Part shown: piece by piece, positions 8,046 through 18,712 of the stretch
Layout of the letters: each line of letters begins with the position of its first letter
Numbering within the stretch: the stretch's first letter is position 1
NCBI GenBank assembly: GCA_913020435.1
Contig: CAJVZZ010000003.1
Coordinates: forward strand, 1-64,000
DNA: 64,000 nt
Source: an uncultured Flavobacteriales bacterium
GTDB taxonomy: Bacteria > Bacteroidota > Bacteroidia > Flavobacteriales_G > Salibacteraceae
Reading direction: 5' to 3'
Made by a program: the position numbers and the translations under genes
The notes under the pieces: generated by a model
Told to the model about the DNA's origin: nothing
Databases searched by the model: none
Seen by the model: the letters and a program-made list of their open reading frames with translations, nothing else

Positions 8046-8912
8046 TTATCGTTTAGTGCAGACAACTTGATTTTTGTACTTTAAATTGATAGCGGAATAG
8101 TTATTCCACCCAGTATTATTTAGTCCTTTTTTATAGAATATAAGGAGTTTTTGAAACTTTTCTTCTAAATCTGTAGCTTCTCCAAGAACAATATTGTGAT
8201 TGCCAACCCTTGGAATCATTTCAACATCATTGTTCTTATTTACGAAAATCTGAGAAATTTGCGAATTCCAAAATTTGTCGTTGCTAATAAAGCGTGCTAA
8301 GTCAAACAATTGTTTCAGTTGAGCAGCTCCAGTAAGATTCTCCTCCTCTAATTTCAATCGTGTAATAAGTTGAGTGTTTTCAACCGCAGTAGTATTTTGT
8401 TTTCTAAAAAGTTTATTCAGCCTACTCTCTAAATGTTCTAATTGGTGAACTGTTGAGAATGGGATATTAATTGCGCCGTTAGCAATTAGGACACGAGCTG
8501 CATACTTATTAGAAAGTGGCATAAGACTGCCAAATTTATCGAGGTAAAAGCTCTCATTTTGCGTGTTATACAACCGAATAATCGGCGTGCGTTCTTTTAT
8601 CTCAACAATTAATTTGCCGTTTAGGGAGTGATATACTTGCGCCTTCTCAACTGATGAATTACTTTTTAGGAGTGTTTCTAGCTGGTGAATGTCGATTTCC
8701 GACAGGTTTTGGTTTTCAAATTGATAACCTAGATTCGAGTACAAGGTCTTAACGTCCTCAGCAGTGACAAAGCGAGAGGTTGCTGGCTTATCTATTTTAA
8801 TCGAGATAGTGCTCAATGATTGCGAGTCTTTTTGCTTTTGGGTAAAGCCAACAAGAGCAGTCACACCGCCAAGCAGTGCAATCCAAGAAAATATTTCTAA
8901 TGCTCTTTTCAA
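8046..8912 (-). CDS. ftsQ: Cell division protein FtsQ
   Basis: The 288-residue protein has a short cytoplasmic N terminus, one transmembrane segment (about residues 8-25) and a periplasmic region with a POTRA-like part (TAEDVKTLYSNLGYQ, then a VEKAQVYHSLNGKLIVEIKER strand pair) and a beta domain. It belongs to the FtsQBL bridge of the divisome. The start is TTG at 8910-8912, forming a TTGA overlap with the TGA stop of murC; no in-frame ATG lies nearby. A weak start codon with a four-base overlap suggests coupling to murC translation. Confidence 0.88.
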   Translation of the reverse strand: MKRALEIFSWIALLGGVTALVGFTQKQKDSQSLSTISIKIDKPATSRFVTAEDVKTLYSNLGYQFENQNLSEIDIHQLETLLKSNSSVEKAQVYHSLNGKLIVEIKERTPIIRLYNTQNESFYLDKFGSLMPLSNKYAARVLIANGAINIPFSTVHQLEHLESRLNKLFRKQNTTAVENTQLITRLKLEEENLTGAAQLKQLFDLARFISNDKFWNSQISQIFVNKNNDVEMIPRVGNHNIVLGEATDLEEKFQKLLIFYKKGLNNTGWNNYSAINLKYKNQVVCTKR

Positions 8913-10276
8913 CCTTTTTGTTTTAACAAGGTGACTCTCAGAGGCTCAACCAGTGCACTGATATCACCTGCCCCTAATGTAATTACTATTTGTAAATTTT
9001 TGTTTTTAAGCGCTGTGCCTGAGACGAGTTCGTTCTTTTTTACTAACGTCTTGTTTTTAATAACTACTTTACTAAGTAACATTTCAGAGTCAATTCCTTC
9101 AATCGGATCCTCTCTTGCTGCGTAAATATCCAGTAATAAAAGCTCATCTAGCAACGATAAATTTTCACCAAATTCTTCAGCAAAATCTTGTGTACGGCTG
9201 TATAAATGCGGTTGAAATATCCCGGTTATTTTTTGTCCAGGATACATCGATTTTAAGGATAAAAGTACAGCACGTAACTCTTCGGGATGGTGGGCATAGT
9301 CATCAATAAATACCAAATCTGGCTCATTGATAATATATTCAAACCGACGTTTAACACCTTTAAAGCTCTCTAACGCTGCTCGAATCTGTTCGTTAGAAAT
9401 ACCGGCCCAAGCTGCTACTGCGATTGCTGCAGTTGCATTCTCTATATTATGTTCTCCAGGAAAATAACTTATCAGGTCTTCAATTCGCTGTTGAGAAAAA
9501 TTGAAATTAAAGGAAGTTTTATTCCCGTCGAATTGGATATTGGTGGAGTTGAAGTCCGCACTCTCGTTGATACTATAGTTGTAGTTTTTTGGTGTAGCTG
9601 GTAAGTAGAGTGGAAGTCCTTTTTTAACGAATATCACTCCTTTAGGATTGGTTTTAGCAGCAAAGCTTGAAAAGGTTGCTCGCAGGTCTGCTGCATCCTC
9701 ATAGATGTCTAAATGGTCGGCATCGCAAGAGGTGATAACGCTAATAAATGGATTAAGTCTTAGGAAAGATCTATCGAATTCATCTGCTTCAACCACACAA
9801 AATTGAGAATTGGGATTGTATAAAAAATTGGATTCAAGATTGGTTGAAATTCCACCTAGAAATGCTGAGCAACCTAAATCACTATTGTTGAAAATATGAG
9901 CTATTAACGAAGATACTGATGTCTTTCCGTGAGTGCCTGAAACTGCAATAGTTTTATAGCTGTGCGTTATTTGACCAAGTACTTCAGAACGCTTTAGGAT
10001 AGAAGTTGTTTTGCTTTTAAAATGCTGGTATAATGGGTGTTCTCGTTTTATTGCTGGTGTCCAAATAACAAGATCTATTTCTTTAGATATCGTATTTGGT
10101 TCATCAGTATAGACTATGGGTATTCCCTCTTCTTCAAGGTCGTTTGTTATTTTAGAAAAGGTTTTATCGTAGCCCGAGACGTTAATCCCCTTTTGATGAA
10201 AATACCTCGCTATAGCGGACATACCGATTCCTCCAATGCCCAAAAAGAATATATTTTTTGCCTTTTGAACGTCCAT
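8909..10276 (-). CDS. murC: UDP-N-acetylmuramate--L-alanine ligase MurC
   Basis: MurC adds L-alanine to UDP-MurNAc, the first peptide step of peptidoglycan precursor synthesis in the cytoplasm. The 455-residue protein shows the N-terminal UDP-binding loop FLGIGGIGMSAIARYF (residues 11-26), the ATP-binding motif GTHGKTS (114-120), the EADEFDRSF segment and the Mur-ligase motif DDYAHHPEELRA near 315. Its ATG shares one base with the TGA of murG, and its own TGA overlaps the TTG of ftsQ. Confidence 0.97.
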   Translation of the reverse strand: MDVQKAKNIFFLGIGGIGMSAIARYFHQKGINVSGYDKTFSKITNDLEEEGIPIVYTDEPNTISKEIDLVIWTPAIKREHPLYQHFKSKTTSILKRSEVLGQITHSYKTIAVSGTHGKTSVSSLIAHIFNNSDLGCSAFLGGISTNLESNFLYNPNSQFCVVEADEFDRSFLRLNPFISVITSCDADHLDIYEDAADLRATFSSFAAKTNPKGVIFVKKGLPLYLPATPKNYNYSINESADFNSTNIQFDGNKTSFNFNFSQQRIEDLISYFPGEHNIENATAAIAVAAWAGISNEQIRAALESFKGVKRRFEYIINEPDLVFIDDYAHHPEELRAVLLSLKSMYPGQKITGIFQPHLYSRTQDFAEEFGENLSLLDELLLLDIYAAREDPIEGIDSEMLLSKVVIKNKTLVKKNELVSGTALKNKNLQIVITLGAGDISALVEPLRVTLLKQKG

Positions 10277-11379
10277 CAGAAGTTGGTTAATTTGAGTGCT
10301 TCGGCTGCTATAATCTCCGCTGAGTTAGGTAATCCAAATGGTGCAATGTTGTCGGCTAGTTTTTTGAGTTCCTCCTCATTATTGACAAGTTCTAGTGCTT
10401 GCTCTGCAAGTAAGCTTGCCGCTCGTGAGTTACTCACTAAAATTGCCGCATCATGTTGGGTTAATGCCAATGCATTTTTTGTTTGATGATCTTCAGCTGC
10501 ACTCGGCAAAGGAACTAGAATTGCGGGCTTTTTTGTCAGAACGATTTCGGTAACGGCTATTGCTCCGGCTCTAGAAATCACTAAGTCAGCAGCAGCGTAT
10601 GCTAAATCCATCTCGGCAATGAATTGATGTACCTTAATGCCTTTGGTTTTTAAGCTTTTTGTTCCTTCAGCAACAACATCATAACTTACTTTGCCCGTTT
10701 GCCAAATGAGCTGTATGCCTTCATCGACAAATCGATTTATTTGCGGAAGAATAGCATCATTAACTGCTTTAGCACCAAGGCTACCGCCAATAATTAGTAT
10801 TGTCTTTTTATCGGAAGTCAAACCGAAGAAGTCCAGAGCCTTTTGTCGCTTCCCTTCTATTTCAATGACTGTTTTACGTACAGGATTTCCTGTAAGAATA
10901 ATCTTATCAGCTGGAAAAAATCTGTCCATATTTTCAAATGCGACACAGACTTTATTGACTGATTTTCCTAGAATTTTGTTGGTGATACCGGCATAGCTAT
11001 TTTGTTCCTGAATCAAAGTTGGGATTTTCATTTTCGTTGCAACTTTTAGTACAGGGCCACTGGCATACCCACCTGTCCCAATAACGAGATCAGGTTTGAA
11101 TTTTTTTATAATTTTTTTGGCAGCTCGTAAACTTTGAAGCACTTTGATTGGAAACATTAGATTCTTTATACTCAACGACCGCTGAAATCCACTAATCCAA
11201 AGTCCTTCGATTGGAAACCCTGCAGCGGGAACTTTTTCCATTTCCATTCTGCCTTGAGCGCCAACAAACAATATTTCAGCTTTAGGTGCCTGCTCTTTGA
11301 TAGCATTTGCAATTGCAATCGCAGGGAATATATGTCCCCCAGTGCCTCCTCCAGATATGATAACTCTAGGCGATGGCAT
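10276..11379 (-). CDS. murG: UDP-GlcNAc transferase MurG
   Basis: MurG adds GlcNAc to lipid I to make lipid II on the inner face of the membrane. The protein of about 367 residues has the N-terminal motif GGGTGGHIFPA (residues 10-20), the second glycine-rich loop IIGGSLGAKAVND, and the donor-site region ISRAGAIAVTE followed by PAAEDHQ-like PSAAEDHQTKNA. I chose the ATG at 11377-11379; the frame also runs three codons further to a TTG. With this start the gene overlaps the end of ftsW by 14 nt. The stop is TGA. Confidence 0.97.
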   Translation of the reverse strand: MPSPRVIISGGGTGGHIFPAIAIANAIKEQAPKAEILFVGAQGRMEMEKVPAAGFPIEGLWISGFQRSLSIKNLMFPIKVLQSLRAAKKIIKKFKPDLVIGTGGYASGPVLKVATKMKIPTLIQEQNSYAGITNKILGKSVNKVCVAFENMDRFFPADKIILTGNPVRKTVIEIEGKRQKALDFFGLTSDKKTILIIGGSLGAKAVNDAILPQINRFVDEGIQLIWQTGKVSYDVVAEGTKSLKTKGIKVHQFIAEMDLAYAAADLVISRAGAIAVTEIVLTKKPAILVPLPSAAEDHQTKNALALTQHDAAILVSNSRAASLLAEQALELVNNEEELKKLADNIAPFGLPNSAEIIAAEALKLTNF

Positions 11380-12544
11380 AATCGTCAAGTTTAGTTTTCG
11401 TGTTATTTTCTAAGTCTATTCCACGGCTTACACTCAGGATTATTCCTAACCCAATACATGTAAACCAAGTTGAGGTTCCTCCCATGCTCATTAATGGCAG
11501 TGGCTGACCAGTTACAGGTAATAAATTAACAGCAACTCCCATATTTATCAGCGCTTGAAAAACCATTAGAAAACTGATGCCAATGGCCAGCAATTGTGGA
11601 AAAGGCTTGTCTGTTTTAGTAGACATTTTGATAGTTCTGAAGAATAAAACAATGTAGAGCAGGAGTATAAATACGCCCCCTAACGCACCGTATTCTTCTA
11701 GAACAATTGCATAAATGAAATCAGAGTAAGGATGAGGAAGGAAGGCTCTTTGCGTGCTGTTTCCTGGTCCACGCCCTAAAATACCACCATTAGAAATTGC
11801 GATTTTTGCTTGTGCAACTTGATAGTTCCCCGCTATATCTTCTGCATTCTTATCACCTACATAGCGTTCCACTCTTTTTTTCCACGTCTCAGCTCTCGGA
11901 AAAACTTGAGGTGCAAATTGAGCTATTAGAAAAATCATGGAAAGGGCAACAACGCCAACAGGAACAAGTGAAAGGAAATGTTTGATAGGAATTCCGCCAA
12001 TAAACATAAGTACCATACACGCGCTAAAAAGTACCGCTGCTGTTGAGAAGTTTGCAGGAAGTATCAATGCGCACACCACTCCAACAGGTATGATAATGGG
12101 TACAAATGCTTGACGGAAATTGTGGAGAATCTCTTTTTTTAACCAGAGCATTCGAGCAGTGTACATTATCAGACCTAGCTTGGCTAAATCAGAGGTCTGA
12201 AAAGACTGATTTATAACAGGAATAGTTAGCCACCTGCTTGCATTATTAAGGTTTGAGCCAATAAGTAGCGTGAGTAGTAGTAATGGTACTGAAGCATACA
12301 ATAGCAGTTGTGCAATTCTTGAGAAGTAGGAATACTTCATTTTGTGAGTAACGTACATTAGTACAAAACCTAGTCCTAAGAATATTCCATGACGGAAAAG
12401 ATAATACGCAGTATTGCCGCCATGGTGTTTGTACGCCAAGGTAACAATTGAGCTATAAACCAGTAATAAACTAAACACCGCTAGCATAAGCGCGATTAGC
12501 CAAATGGCCTTATCTCCTCTGAAATATTTTAGAATTGTTTTCAA
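11366..12544 (-). CDS. ftsW: Lipid II polymerase FtsW (SEDS family)
   Basis: The 392-residue protein has about ten transmembrane segments and SEDS hallmarks: NNASRWLTIP near residue 105, a large periplasmic loop, and the LPHPYSDFIYAIVLEEYG segment followed by LLPVTGQPLPLMSMGGTS near the C terminus. SEDS proteins polymerise lipid II into glycan strands, FtsW together with its partner FtsI encoded upstream. The start abuts the murD stop codon. RodA would have the same fold, but the location in the division cluster favours FtsW. Confidence 0.95.
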   Translation of the reverse strand: MKTILKYFRGDKAIWLIALMLAVFSLLLVYSSIVTLAYKHHGGNTAYYLFRHGIFLGLGFVLMYVTHKMKYSYFSRIAQLLLYASVPLLLLTLLIGSNLNNASRWLTIPVINQSFQTSDLAKLGLIMYTARMLWLKKEILHNFRQAFVPIIIPVGVVCALILPANFSTAAVLFSACMVLMFIGGIPIKHFLSLVPVGVVALSMIFLIAQFAPQVFPRAETWKKRVERYVGDKNAEDIAGNYQVAQAKIAISNGGILGRGPGNSTQRAFLPHPYSDFIYAIVLEEYGALGGVFILLLYIVLFFRTIKMSTKTDKPFPQLLAIGISFLMVFQALINMGVAVNLLPVTGQPLPLMSMGGTSTWFTCIGLGIILSVSRGIDLENNTKTKLDDYAIA

Positions 12545-13879
12545 TTACAGTCCTTTTGCAGCTTCTTTAAATTGACGGCCTCTATCTTCATAGTTTTCGA
12601 ATAAATCGAAACTGGCACAAGCAGGAGATAACAATACAGAATCACCTTTCTTAGCTAAGCTGTATGCTGCCCTTACTGCATCATACATACTTTGAGTATC
12701 GAAAATATCTTCTACTAGGTGACCAAATGCAGCGTGTATTTTGGAGTTATCGACCCCTAAGCATACAATTGCTTTAACCTTATCTTTCACCAATGGAATT
12801 AATGAATCGTAATCGTTTCCTTTGTCTACCCCTCCAACAATCCAAACGGTTTGTTCTTCCATAGATTCCAATGCGTACCACGTGCTATTTACGTTAGTAG
12901 CCTTTGAGTCATTTATATAGCTTACGCCACACACTTGAGTAACCGTTTCCAATCTGTGTTCAATGTTTTGAAAATCGTTTAAACTCTCTCGAATAATCTC
13001 CTTTCTTAATTCGAGTATTCTACTGGCAACTCCTGCTGCCATAGAATTGTAGAGATTATGCTTTCCCTGTAATGCTAACTTTTGAATTGACATTGTTATA
13101 CCTGTTTTTATATTAATTATTAAATCTTTATTATCTACCCATGCGCCTGTTCCTTCTCGCTTTTCTAACGAAAAAGGAATAAGCTGTGCCCTAGTTTTTG
13201 TGCTTTCGAGGTAACGGCAAATGGCAGAGTCATCAATGTTGTAAATCAGATAATCTTGATCTGACTGATTTTTTGTAATGCGCAGTTTTGAAGCTGTGTA
13301 TTGCTCGAAGTCATCATTGTATCTATCCAAATGGTCGGGAGTAATATTGAGTAAAATGGCAATGTGCGGTTTGAATTCTTCAATTCTATCCAACTGAAAG
13401 CTGCTTATTTCAATTATCGCCAAGTCAGATTCTATTTCCTCCGCTACTTGCTTTGCTAAACTTTTCCCAATATTTCCGGCGACAATTACTTTTTTACCAG
13501 CTTTTTTGAAAACGTGACTTGTCAAAAGAGTAGTCGTTGTTTTGCCGTTTGATCCAGTGATGGCAATTATTGGCTTTTGGTAATACCTACTTGCAAATTC
13601 CAATTCATCAATAATTGGAATTCCTTGTTTTTCAATTGCTTGAATTAAAGGAATTGTATCGGGTATTCCGGGGCTTTTGATTACCAAATCAGCACCTAAG
13701 ATCTGTCGCTCAGAATGTTTTTCCTCCTCGAAAGGAATATTATTATGTAAAAGAACGTCTTTCGATTTTTTAGAAATTGTTCCTTTGTCTGAAACAAAAA
13801 CATTAAAACCTTTTTTCTTACCCAAAATGGCAGCACCGCAGCCACTTTCGCCTGCTCCAAGAACTACCAGATTTTCCAA
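12545..13879 (-). CDS. murD: UDP-MurNAc-Ala--D-glutamate ligase MurD
   Basis: MurD adds D-glutamate to UDP-MurNAc-L-Ala. The 444-residue protein begins with a Rossmann-like loop (VVLGAGESGCGAA), has the ATP loop GSNGKTTTT at 109-117, the NITPDHLDRY motif and the C-terminal NDSKATN and SPACASFD motifs typical of MurD. The start is TTG at 13877-13879, one base after the mraY stop; upstream in frame a stop codon is reached within two codons, so no ATG start is possible. The D-glutamate it needs would come from MurI, encoded at 30982-31776. Confidence 0.96.
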   Translation of the reverse strand: MENLVVLGAGESGCGAAILGKKKGFNVFVSDKGTISKKSKDVLLHNNIPFEEEKHSERQILGADLVIKSPGIPDTIPLIQAIEKQGIPIIDELEFASRYYQKPIIAITGSNGKTTTTLLTSHVFKKAGKKVIVAGNIGKSLAKQVAEEIESDLAIIEISSFQLDRIEEFKPHIAILLNITPDHLDRYNDDFEQYTASKLRITKNQSDQDYLIYNIDDSAICRYLESTKTRAQLIPFSLEKREGTGAWVDNKDLIINIKTGITMSIQKLALQGKHNLYNSMAAGVASRILELRKEIIRESLNDFQNIEHRLETVTQVCGVSYINDSKATNVNSTWYALESMEEQTVWIVGGVDKGNDYDSLIPLVKDKVKAIVCLGVDNSKIHAAFGHLVEDIFDTQSMYDAVRAAYSLAKKGDSVLLSPACASFDLFENYEDRGRQFKEAAKGL

Positions 13880-13880
13880 G

Positions 13881-15134
13881 CTACCTTAGTTTTAGAGTTA
13901 CAATACTTATAATGGCGAGCATAATGCCAACAATCCAGAAGCGAGCAACAATTTTGGGTTCGGGTATTCCTAGTTTTTGATAGTGGTGGTGTAATGGTGC
14001 CATTTTAAAGACTCTTCTTCCTTCACCATATTTCTTTTTAGTGTATTTGAAGTATCCTACTTGAATTAGCACAGAGAGGTTTTCTACTAAGAAGATTCCG
14101 CAGAGTATTGGAATTAATAATTCCTTACGAATTGCAATTGCAAAGACGGCTATTATTCCACCGATAGATAAACTTCCAGTGTCGCCCATAAATACTTGAG
14201 CAGGGTAAGAATTGTACCATAAAAACCCAACACAAGCACCTACAAATGCAGCTATAAATACTACCAATTCTCCCGAATCTGGTATGTACATTATGTTGAG
14301 GTAGTCGGCAAATATGTAATTACCGCTTAGGTAAGCGAATATTCCTAAAGTAATTCCTATAATAGCAGAGGTCCCTGTAGCGAGGCCATCCAGCCCATCT
14401 GTCATGTTTGCGCCGTTACTGACAGCAGTGGTAATAATTATAACAATAGGGAAGAAAATAATCCAGCCGTAGTTTTTGGTCCAATCCCCCATCCAGCTAA
14501 TAATCCACATATAATCGAATTCATTGTTTTTTACAAATGGAATGGTAGTTTTAAGCCCTTTGGTTTCCTGCCAAGTGTAACTGTCTTTGTTGGACGAATT
14601 GGTTGCAGATTGACTTTGAATTTCAGTTGTAACGATGCTATCGGAAGCAAGTTCTTTGTGTCGAATAACTGTCCCGTCGCTGAAATATAACATAGCTCCA
14701 GCTACTAATCCAATAGCAACTTGACCTACAATTTTGAATTTACCAGCAAGTCCGTCCTTATTTTTGTATTTGATTTTTAGGTAGTCGTCTGTGAATCCAA
14801 TTATTCCGAACCCTATTGTGGAAATAATCATGATTTGTACATAAACGTTATCTAGTTTGCCAACCAATAATGTGGGAACTAGTATTGACGCAAGAATTAT
14901 TAGTCCTCCCATAGTTGGTGTTCCTTGCTTGGCCATTTGACCCTCTAGACCTAAGTCCCTTACGGTTTCGCCAAACTGATTTTTTTGCAACCACCCGATT
15001 ATATTCTTACCAAAAATCATTGAGATTATTAGGGATAGAATTACAGCAACAGCTGAGCGAAAAGTGATGTAATTGAACACCCCTGCTCCAGGGAAGTCAA
15101 TTGAATTTAGATATTGAAATAGATAGTATAGCAT
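13881..15134 (-). CDS. mraY: Phospho-MurNAc-pentapeptide transferase MraY
   Basis: MraY links phospho-MurNAc-pentapeptide to undecaprenyl phosphate, making lipid I. The 417-residue protein has about ten membrane segments and the family motifs GTPTMGG (near 72), [14 protein letters not shown] (near 125), [15 protein letters not shown] and the MAPLHHHYQ block near the C terminus. It is about 55 residues longer than E. coli MraY because of a Ser/Thr-rich insertion of roughly residues 160-205 before a membrane segment, a feature common in Bacteroidota. Its ATG shares one base with the murE stop. Confidence 0.97.
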   Translation of the reverse strand: MLYYLFQYLNSIDFPGAGVFNYITFRSAVAVILSLIISMIFGKNIIGWLQKNQFGETVRDLGLEGQMAKQGTPTMGGLIILASILVPTLLVGKLDNVYVQIMIISTIGFGIIGFTDDYLKIKYKNKDGLAGKFKIVGQVAIGLVAGAMLYFSDGTVIRHKELASDSIVTTEIQSQSATNSSNKDSYTWQETKGLKTTIPFVKNNEFDYMWIISWMGDWTKNYGWIIFFPIVIIITTAVSNGANMTDGLDGLATGTSAIIGITLGIFAYLSGNYIFADYLNIMYIPDSGELVVFIAAFVGACVGFLWYNSYPAQVFMGDTGSLSIGGIIAVFAIAIRKELLIPILCGIFLVENLSVLIQVGYFKYTKKKYGEGRRVFKMAPLHHHYQKLGIPEPKIVARFWIVGIMLAIISIVTLKLR

Positions 15135-16597
15135 TACGAAGCAAATTGTTTTAGGTATTCAGTAAGAATTTCCATGTCATTGAAGTCAAGCACCTGGTCT
15201 CCAACTAATTGATATGTTTCGTGTCCTTTTCCAGCAATAAGAATGATATCGTTAGGCTTTGCTTGGCTTACTGCAGCTTTTATTGCCTCTTTTCGATTTG
15301 TAATAGCCAATGTTTTCTTCGAGTTTATTGAATCAACACCTTTTTCCATGTCCATAATTATGGCTTCAGGATCTTCATATCGTGGATTATCTGCTGTTAA
15401 GATTACTTTATCGCTGTTTTGTACAGCTATTTTTGCCATTTCTGGACGTTTAGTTTTGTCTCGATTTCCACCACAGCCAATTATGGTAAATATCTGCTGA
15501 TCGTCTGTTTTAATTTCATTTATAGTTTCCAGAACTTTTAATAAAGCATCTGGAGTGTGAGCGTAGTCTACGATTCCGGTTATTCCATTGCTGCCTTTGA
15601 TTTGTTGGAAACGCCCACGAACGGGAGTGAGATTTGAGATTTCAGTAAGTACCTCAGTAGAGTCTTCATCTAGAAGTTTGGCCGTGGAATATGCGGTCAG
15701 GACGTTATAAGCATTAAATCTTCCAATAAGCCTTGTCCAAACTTCTTTGTTTTCTACATTTAGAAGAAGTCCTGTAAAGTCATTTTCAATGATTTTACAC
15801 TTGAAATCGGCTATGGTTTTCAAGCCATATGTAAAGACCTTGGCTTTTGTGTTTTGAACCATTATTTCATTGTGAAAATCGTCACGATTTAGTAGAGCGA
15901 AGCTGTTCGTTCCTAAATCATCAAATAGCATTTTTTTGGCTTTGATATACCCCTTAAATGTGCCGTGATAATCTAAATGTTCATGTGTAATGTTTGTGAA
16001 GATTCCTATTTTGAAATTCAAACCTTCGGTACGTCTTTGCACTAAGGCATGAGAGCTTACTTCCATAAAACAATGGCTGCAGCCCTCGTCTACCATTTGT
16101 CTTAGTAGACGATTTAATTCAATTGGATTCGGAGTAGTATGTGTAGAAGGGATTTCTTCTCGTTGAATCTTATTTACAACAGTTGAAAGCAAGCCGCTCT
16201 TATGACCTAGGTTCATGAACAGTTGGTGAAGAATGGTTACTGTCGTAGTTTTTCCGTTGGTACCGGTTATTCCGATAAGTTTTAATTCGTTGGAAGGGTT
16301 TTCGTAAAAATTACAAGCCATTAATGCTAACGCACTATTGCTATCCTTAGTCTCGACATAGGTTACATTTTCGACCGTTTCTTCAGGGACTTGTTCGCAT
16401 ACAACAGCTAAAACGCCTCCTTCTACGGTGTTTTGTATATAGTCATGTCCATCACTTTGAGTTCCTCGAATAGCGACAAAAACAGAGAATTGTCCAACTT
16501 CCCTAGAATCAAAACAAATGTTTTGAATAGCGATATTGGTGGAACCCACTACTCGATTCATAGTCACTCGATACAATATGTCTTTTAGTAATTTCAT
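15134..16597 (-). CDS. murE: UDP-MurNAc-tripeptide synthetase MurE (DAP type)
   Basis: MurE adds the third amino acid to the peptidoglycan stem peptide. The 487-residue protein has SREV near residue 31, the ATP loop TGTNGKTTT at 111-119, THEHLDYHG, and the C-terminal DNPR motif at 403-406. DNPR is the signature of enzymes that use meso-diaminopimelate rather than lysine, so DAP-type peptidoglycan is expected. The ATG is at 16595-16597, directly after the ftsI stop codon. Confidence 0.97.
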   Translation of the reverse strand: MKLLKDILYRVTMNRVVGSTNIAIQNICFDSREVGQFSVFVAIRGTQSDGHDYIQNTVEGGVLAVVCEQVPEETVENVTYVETKDSNSALALMACNFYENPSNELKLIGITGTNGKTTTVTILHQLFMNLGHKSGLLSTVVNKIQREEIPSTHTTPNPIELNRLLRQMVDEGCSHCFMEVSSHALVQRRTEGLNFKIGIFTNITHEHLDYHGTFKGYIKAKKMLFDDLGTNSFALLNRDDFHNEIMVQNTKAKVFTYGLKTIADFKCKIIENDFTGLLLNVENKEVWTRLIGRFNAYNVLTAYSTAKLLDEDSTEVLTEISNLTPVRGRFQQIKGSNGITGIVDYAHTPDALLKVLETINEIKTDDQQIFTIIGCGGNRDKTKRPEMAKIAVQNSDKVILTADNPRYEDPEAIIMDMEKGVDSINSKKTLAITNRKEAIKAAVSQAKPNDIILIAGKGHETYQLVGDQVLDFNDMEILTEYLKQFAS

Positions 16598-18712
16598 TTA
16601 GGTAAGAATGAGTTTTACTCGATCAAAATTTTCAACCTTGGTTCCTGCGTTTGGCGTTTGTTCTTTTATAATTCCTTTACCTGTGAAGTCAGCTTTTAAG
16701 CCCATGTTTTCAATGATATAAATGGCATCTTTTAAATCCATTCCAATGAAGTTTGGAATAATTCCGACCTTAAAAACACGCTTGTATAATGTCACTTTAT
16801 CTCGACCTGCAGAAGCAGCGACCCATGTTGCGTTTTCTCCATTTTGTAAAGACGGTACCTTTAATTCAGAGTAAACCTTGTTTAAGTCGTAACGATTACC
16901 GTTTTTGGAAACTGGAATAGGTGTGCGTTCGGCGAATTGTGCAGTGTTTTTGATTTCCTCATGCAGCTGAATACTCGTAGCATAGACCTTATCGGCAATT
17001 TCTTTAAATATTGGACCCGCAACAAGGTTTCCGTAATACACGTTTTTTGAAGGCGCATTAACTACCACTATGCAGCTATACATAGGTTTGTTTGCTGGGA
17101 AATAGCCAACAAATGATGCTTGGTAGCTTACTTGTTTGTCGTTTTTATATCCTGTTTTTGCATTATAGATTTGAGCCGTTCCAGTTTTTCCTGCAATCTT
17201 AAAATTGGCATTTTTTAAGTTAGTGGCAGTTCCTTGTTGGACAACCCCCTCAAGCATTGCTTTTGCTTTTTCAATAGTTGCTTTTGAGCAAATTGCAGGG
17301 TTTATTACCTCTGGGCCAAATATTTTGATCGGCTTCCCTATCTTACGTATCTCTTTTACAAAACGAGGTTTAACCATTTTCCCATCGTTTGCAACTGCAT
17401 TATAAAATGCGAGAATTTGAAGGGGAGTAAGAGACACTTCATAACCATGAGAAATCCAAGGAAGTGAAATACCGCTCCATGTGGGATCATTCGCTGATTT
17501 AATTCTTGGCTCGCCTTCTCCGTAAATTTCGATTCCTAGTTTTTGATGTAGGTTCATCTTATATAAACGATCAATAAATTTTTGTGGATTATTTCTATAA
17601 TTTTCATTAATTGTACGAGCTACAGCAATATTTGAAGAAACCTCAAAGGCGCGTTTTATCGTTATTTTACCATAACCTCCAATTCTAGAGTCATACATTT
17701 TCTGATCGTAGAATTTGTACATACCGTTACCTGTTTCTACACTATCGTCAAGGTCTATATACCCATCTTCTAACGCTGCAATTAATGAAGCTAGTTTAAA
17801 TGTTGATCCTGGTTCTGTGCTTTCTCCAACTGCGTAATTGTAGGTTTCCCAGTATCCGCCGTTTTTTGTTTTATTGAGGTTGGCAATTGCTTTTACTTCA
17901 CCTGTAGCCACTTCCATAAGAACGACGCAGCCATGATCAGCGTCTTGTTTAATAAGCTGCTCCAATAAAGCGTTTTCTGCAACGTCTTGAATATTAATAT
18001 CTATCGTTGTAATGATATCTGAACCATCTTCAGGCTCAATTTCGTTTTCATCTTCAATAGGCATCCAGATCCCACCAGCAATTTTTTGCATTAATTGAAG
18101 CCCTTGAGTACCACTCAGTATCTTATTATAAGCCCCTTCAAGCCCAACTGGTTTGGAATTGTCTCGGCTATAACCAATGGTTCTAGAGGCTAAAACTTGA
18201 AATGGTTTCTCTCTTTTGTTTTGTTGAATAGAAATAAATCCGCCTTTATATTTCCCACGAGAAAAAATGGGGAACTGTCTCATTTTCTTAATTTGTGTGT
18301 ATGATAGCTTTCGGCGAATGAGGTGGTATCTAGCTCCATTTTTTCGAGCTTGAGTCAGTTCGGATTTCCATTCATTTTTAGCTTTTTCAGGAAGTAGTAA
18401 TGACAGTTCAAGACAAAGTGAATCAATGTGCTTTGCAAATAGTTCATTGGTTATTGCTTCGGCATTCAAATCGAATCGTACTTCATATTTTGGAACAGAT
18501 GTGGCAATTAGGCTGCCATCTGAAGCATAAATATTTCCGCGAATTGCATCAATTTTTCTATGCTTAGTAGAGTAGGATTTAGCAAGTTCTTGCCAGTGAT
18601 CTCCTTCAATAAATTGGACTTGACCTATTTTAAAGAGAATGCCCAAGCCAAATAGAATGAGCAACATGTAAATGGGGTAAACCCTCCGTATGAGCTTCTG
18701 CTGCTTACTCAT
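16598..18712 (-). CDS. ftsI: Division transpeptidase FtsI (PBP3) with PASTA domain
   Basis: This class B penicillin-binding protein cross-links septal peptidoglycan. The 704-residue protein has one N-terminal membrane segment (about 11-30), a dimerisation domain starting at RGNIYASDG, and the transpeptidase domain with SxxK at S303-K306 (STFK), SSN at 359-361 and KTGT at 509-512. Residues about 645-704 form a PASTA domain (IPNFIGMDLKDAIYIIE, then QTPNAGTKV), which is absent from E. coli FtsI but usual in Bacteroidota. Its start overlaps the end of ftsL by eight bases. Confidence 0.96.
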   Translation of the reverse strand: MSKQQKLIRRVYPIYMLLILFGLGILFKIGQVQFIEGDHWQELAKSYSTKHRKIDAIRGNIYASDGSLIATSVPKYEVRFDLNAEAITNELFAKHIDSLCLELSLLLPEKAKNEWKSELTQARKNGARYHLIRRKLSYTQIKKMRQFPIFSRGKYKGGFISIQQNKREKPFQVLASRTIGYSRDNSKPVGLEGAYNKILSGTQGLQLMQKIAGGIWMPIEDENEIEPEDGSDIITTIDINIQDVAENALLEQLIKQDADHGCVVLMEVATGEVKAIANLNKTKNGGYWETYNYAVGESTEPGSTFKLASLIAALEDGYIDLDDSVETGNGMYKFYDQKMYDSRIGGYGKITIKRAFEVSSNIAVARTINENYRNNPQKFIDRLYKMNLHQKLGIEIYGEGEPRIKSANDPTWSGISLPWISHGYEVSLTPLQILAFYNAVANDGKMVKPRFVKEIRKIGKPIKIFGPEVINPAICSKATIEKAKAMLEGVVQQGTATNLKNANFKIAGKTGTAQIYNAKTGYKNDKQVSYQASFVGYFPANKPMYSCIVVVNAPSKNVYYGNLVAGPIFKEIADKVYATSIQLHEEIKNTAQFAERTPIPVSKNGNRYDLNKVYSELKVPSLQNGENATWVAASAGRDKVTLYKRVFKVGIIPNFIGMDLKDAIYIIENMGLKADFTGKGIIKEQTPNAGTKVENFDRVKLILT

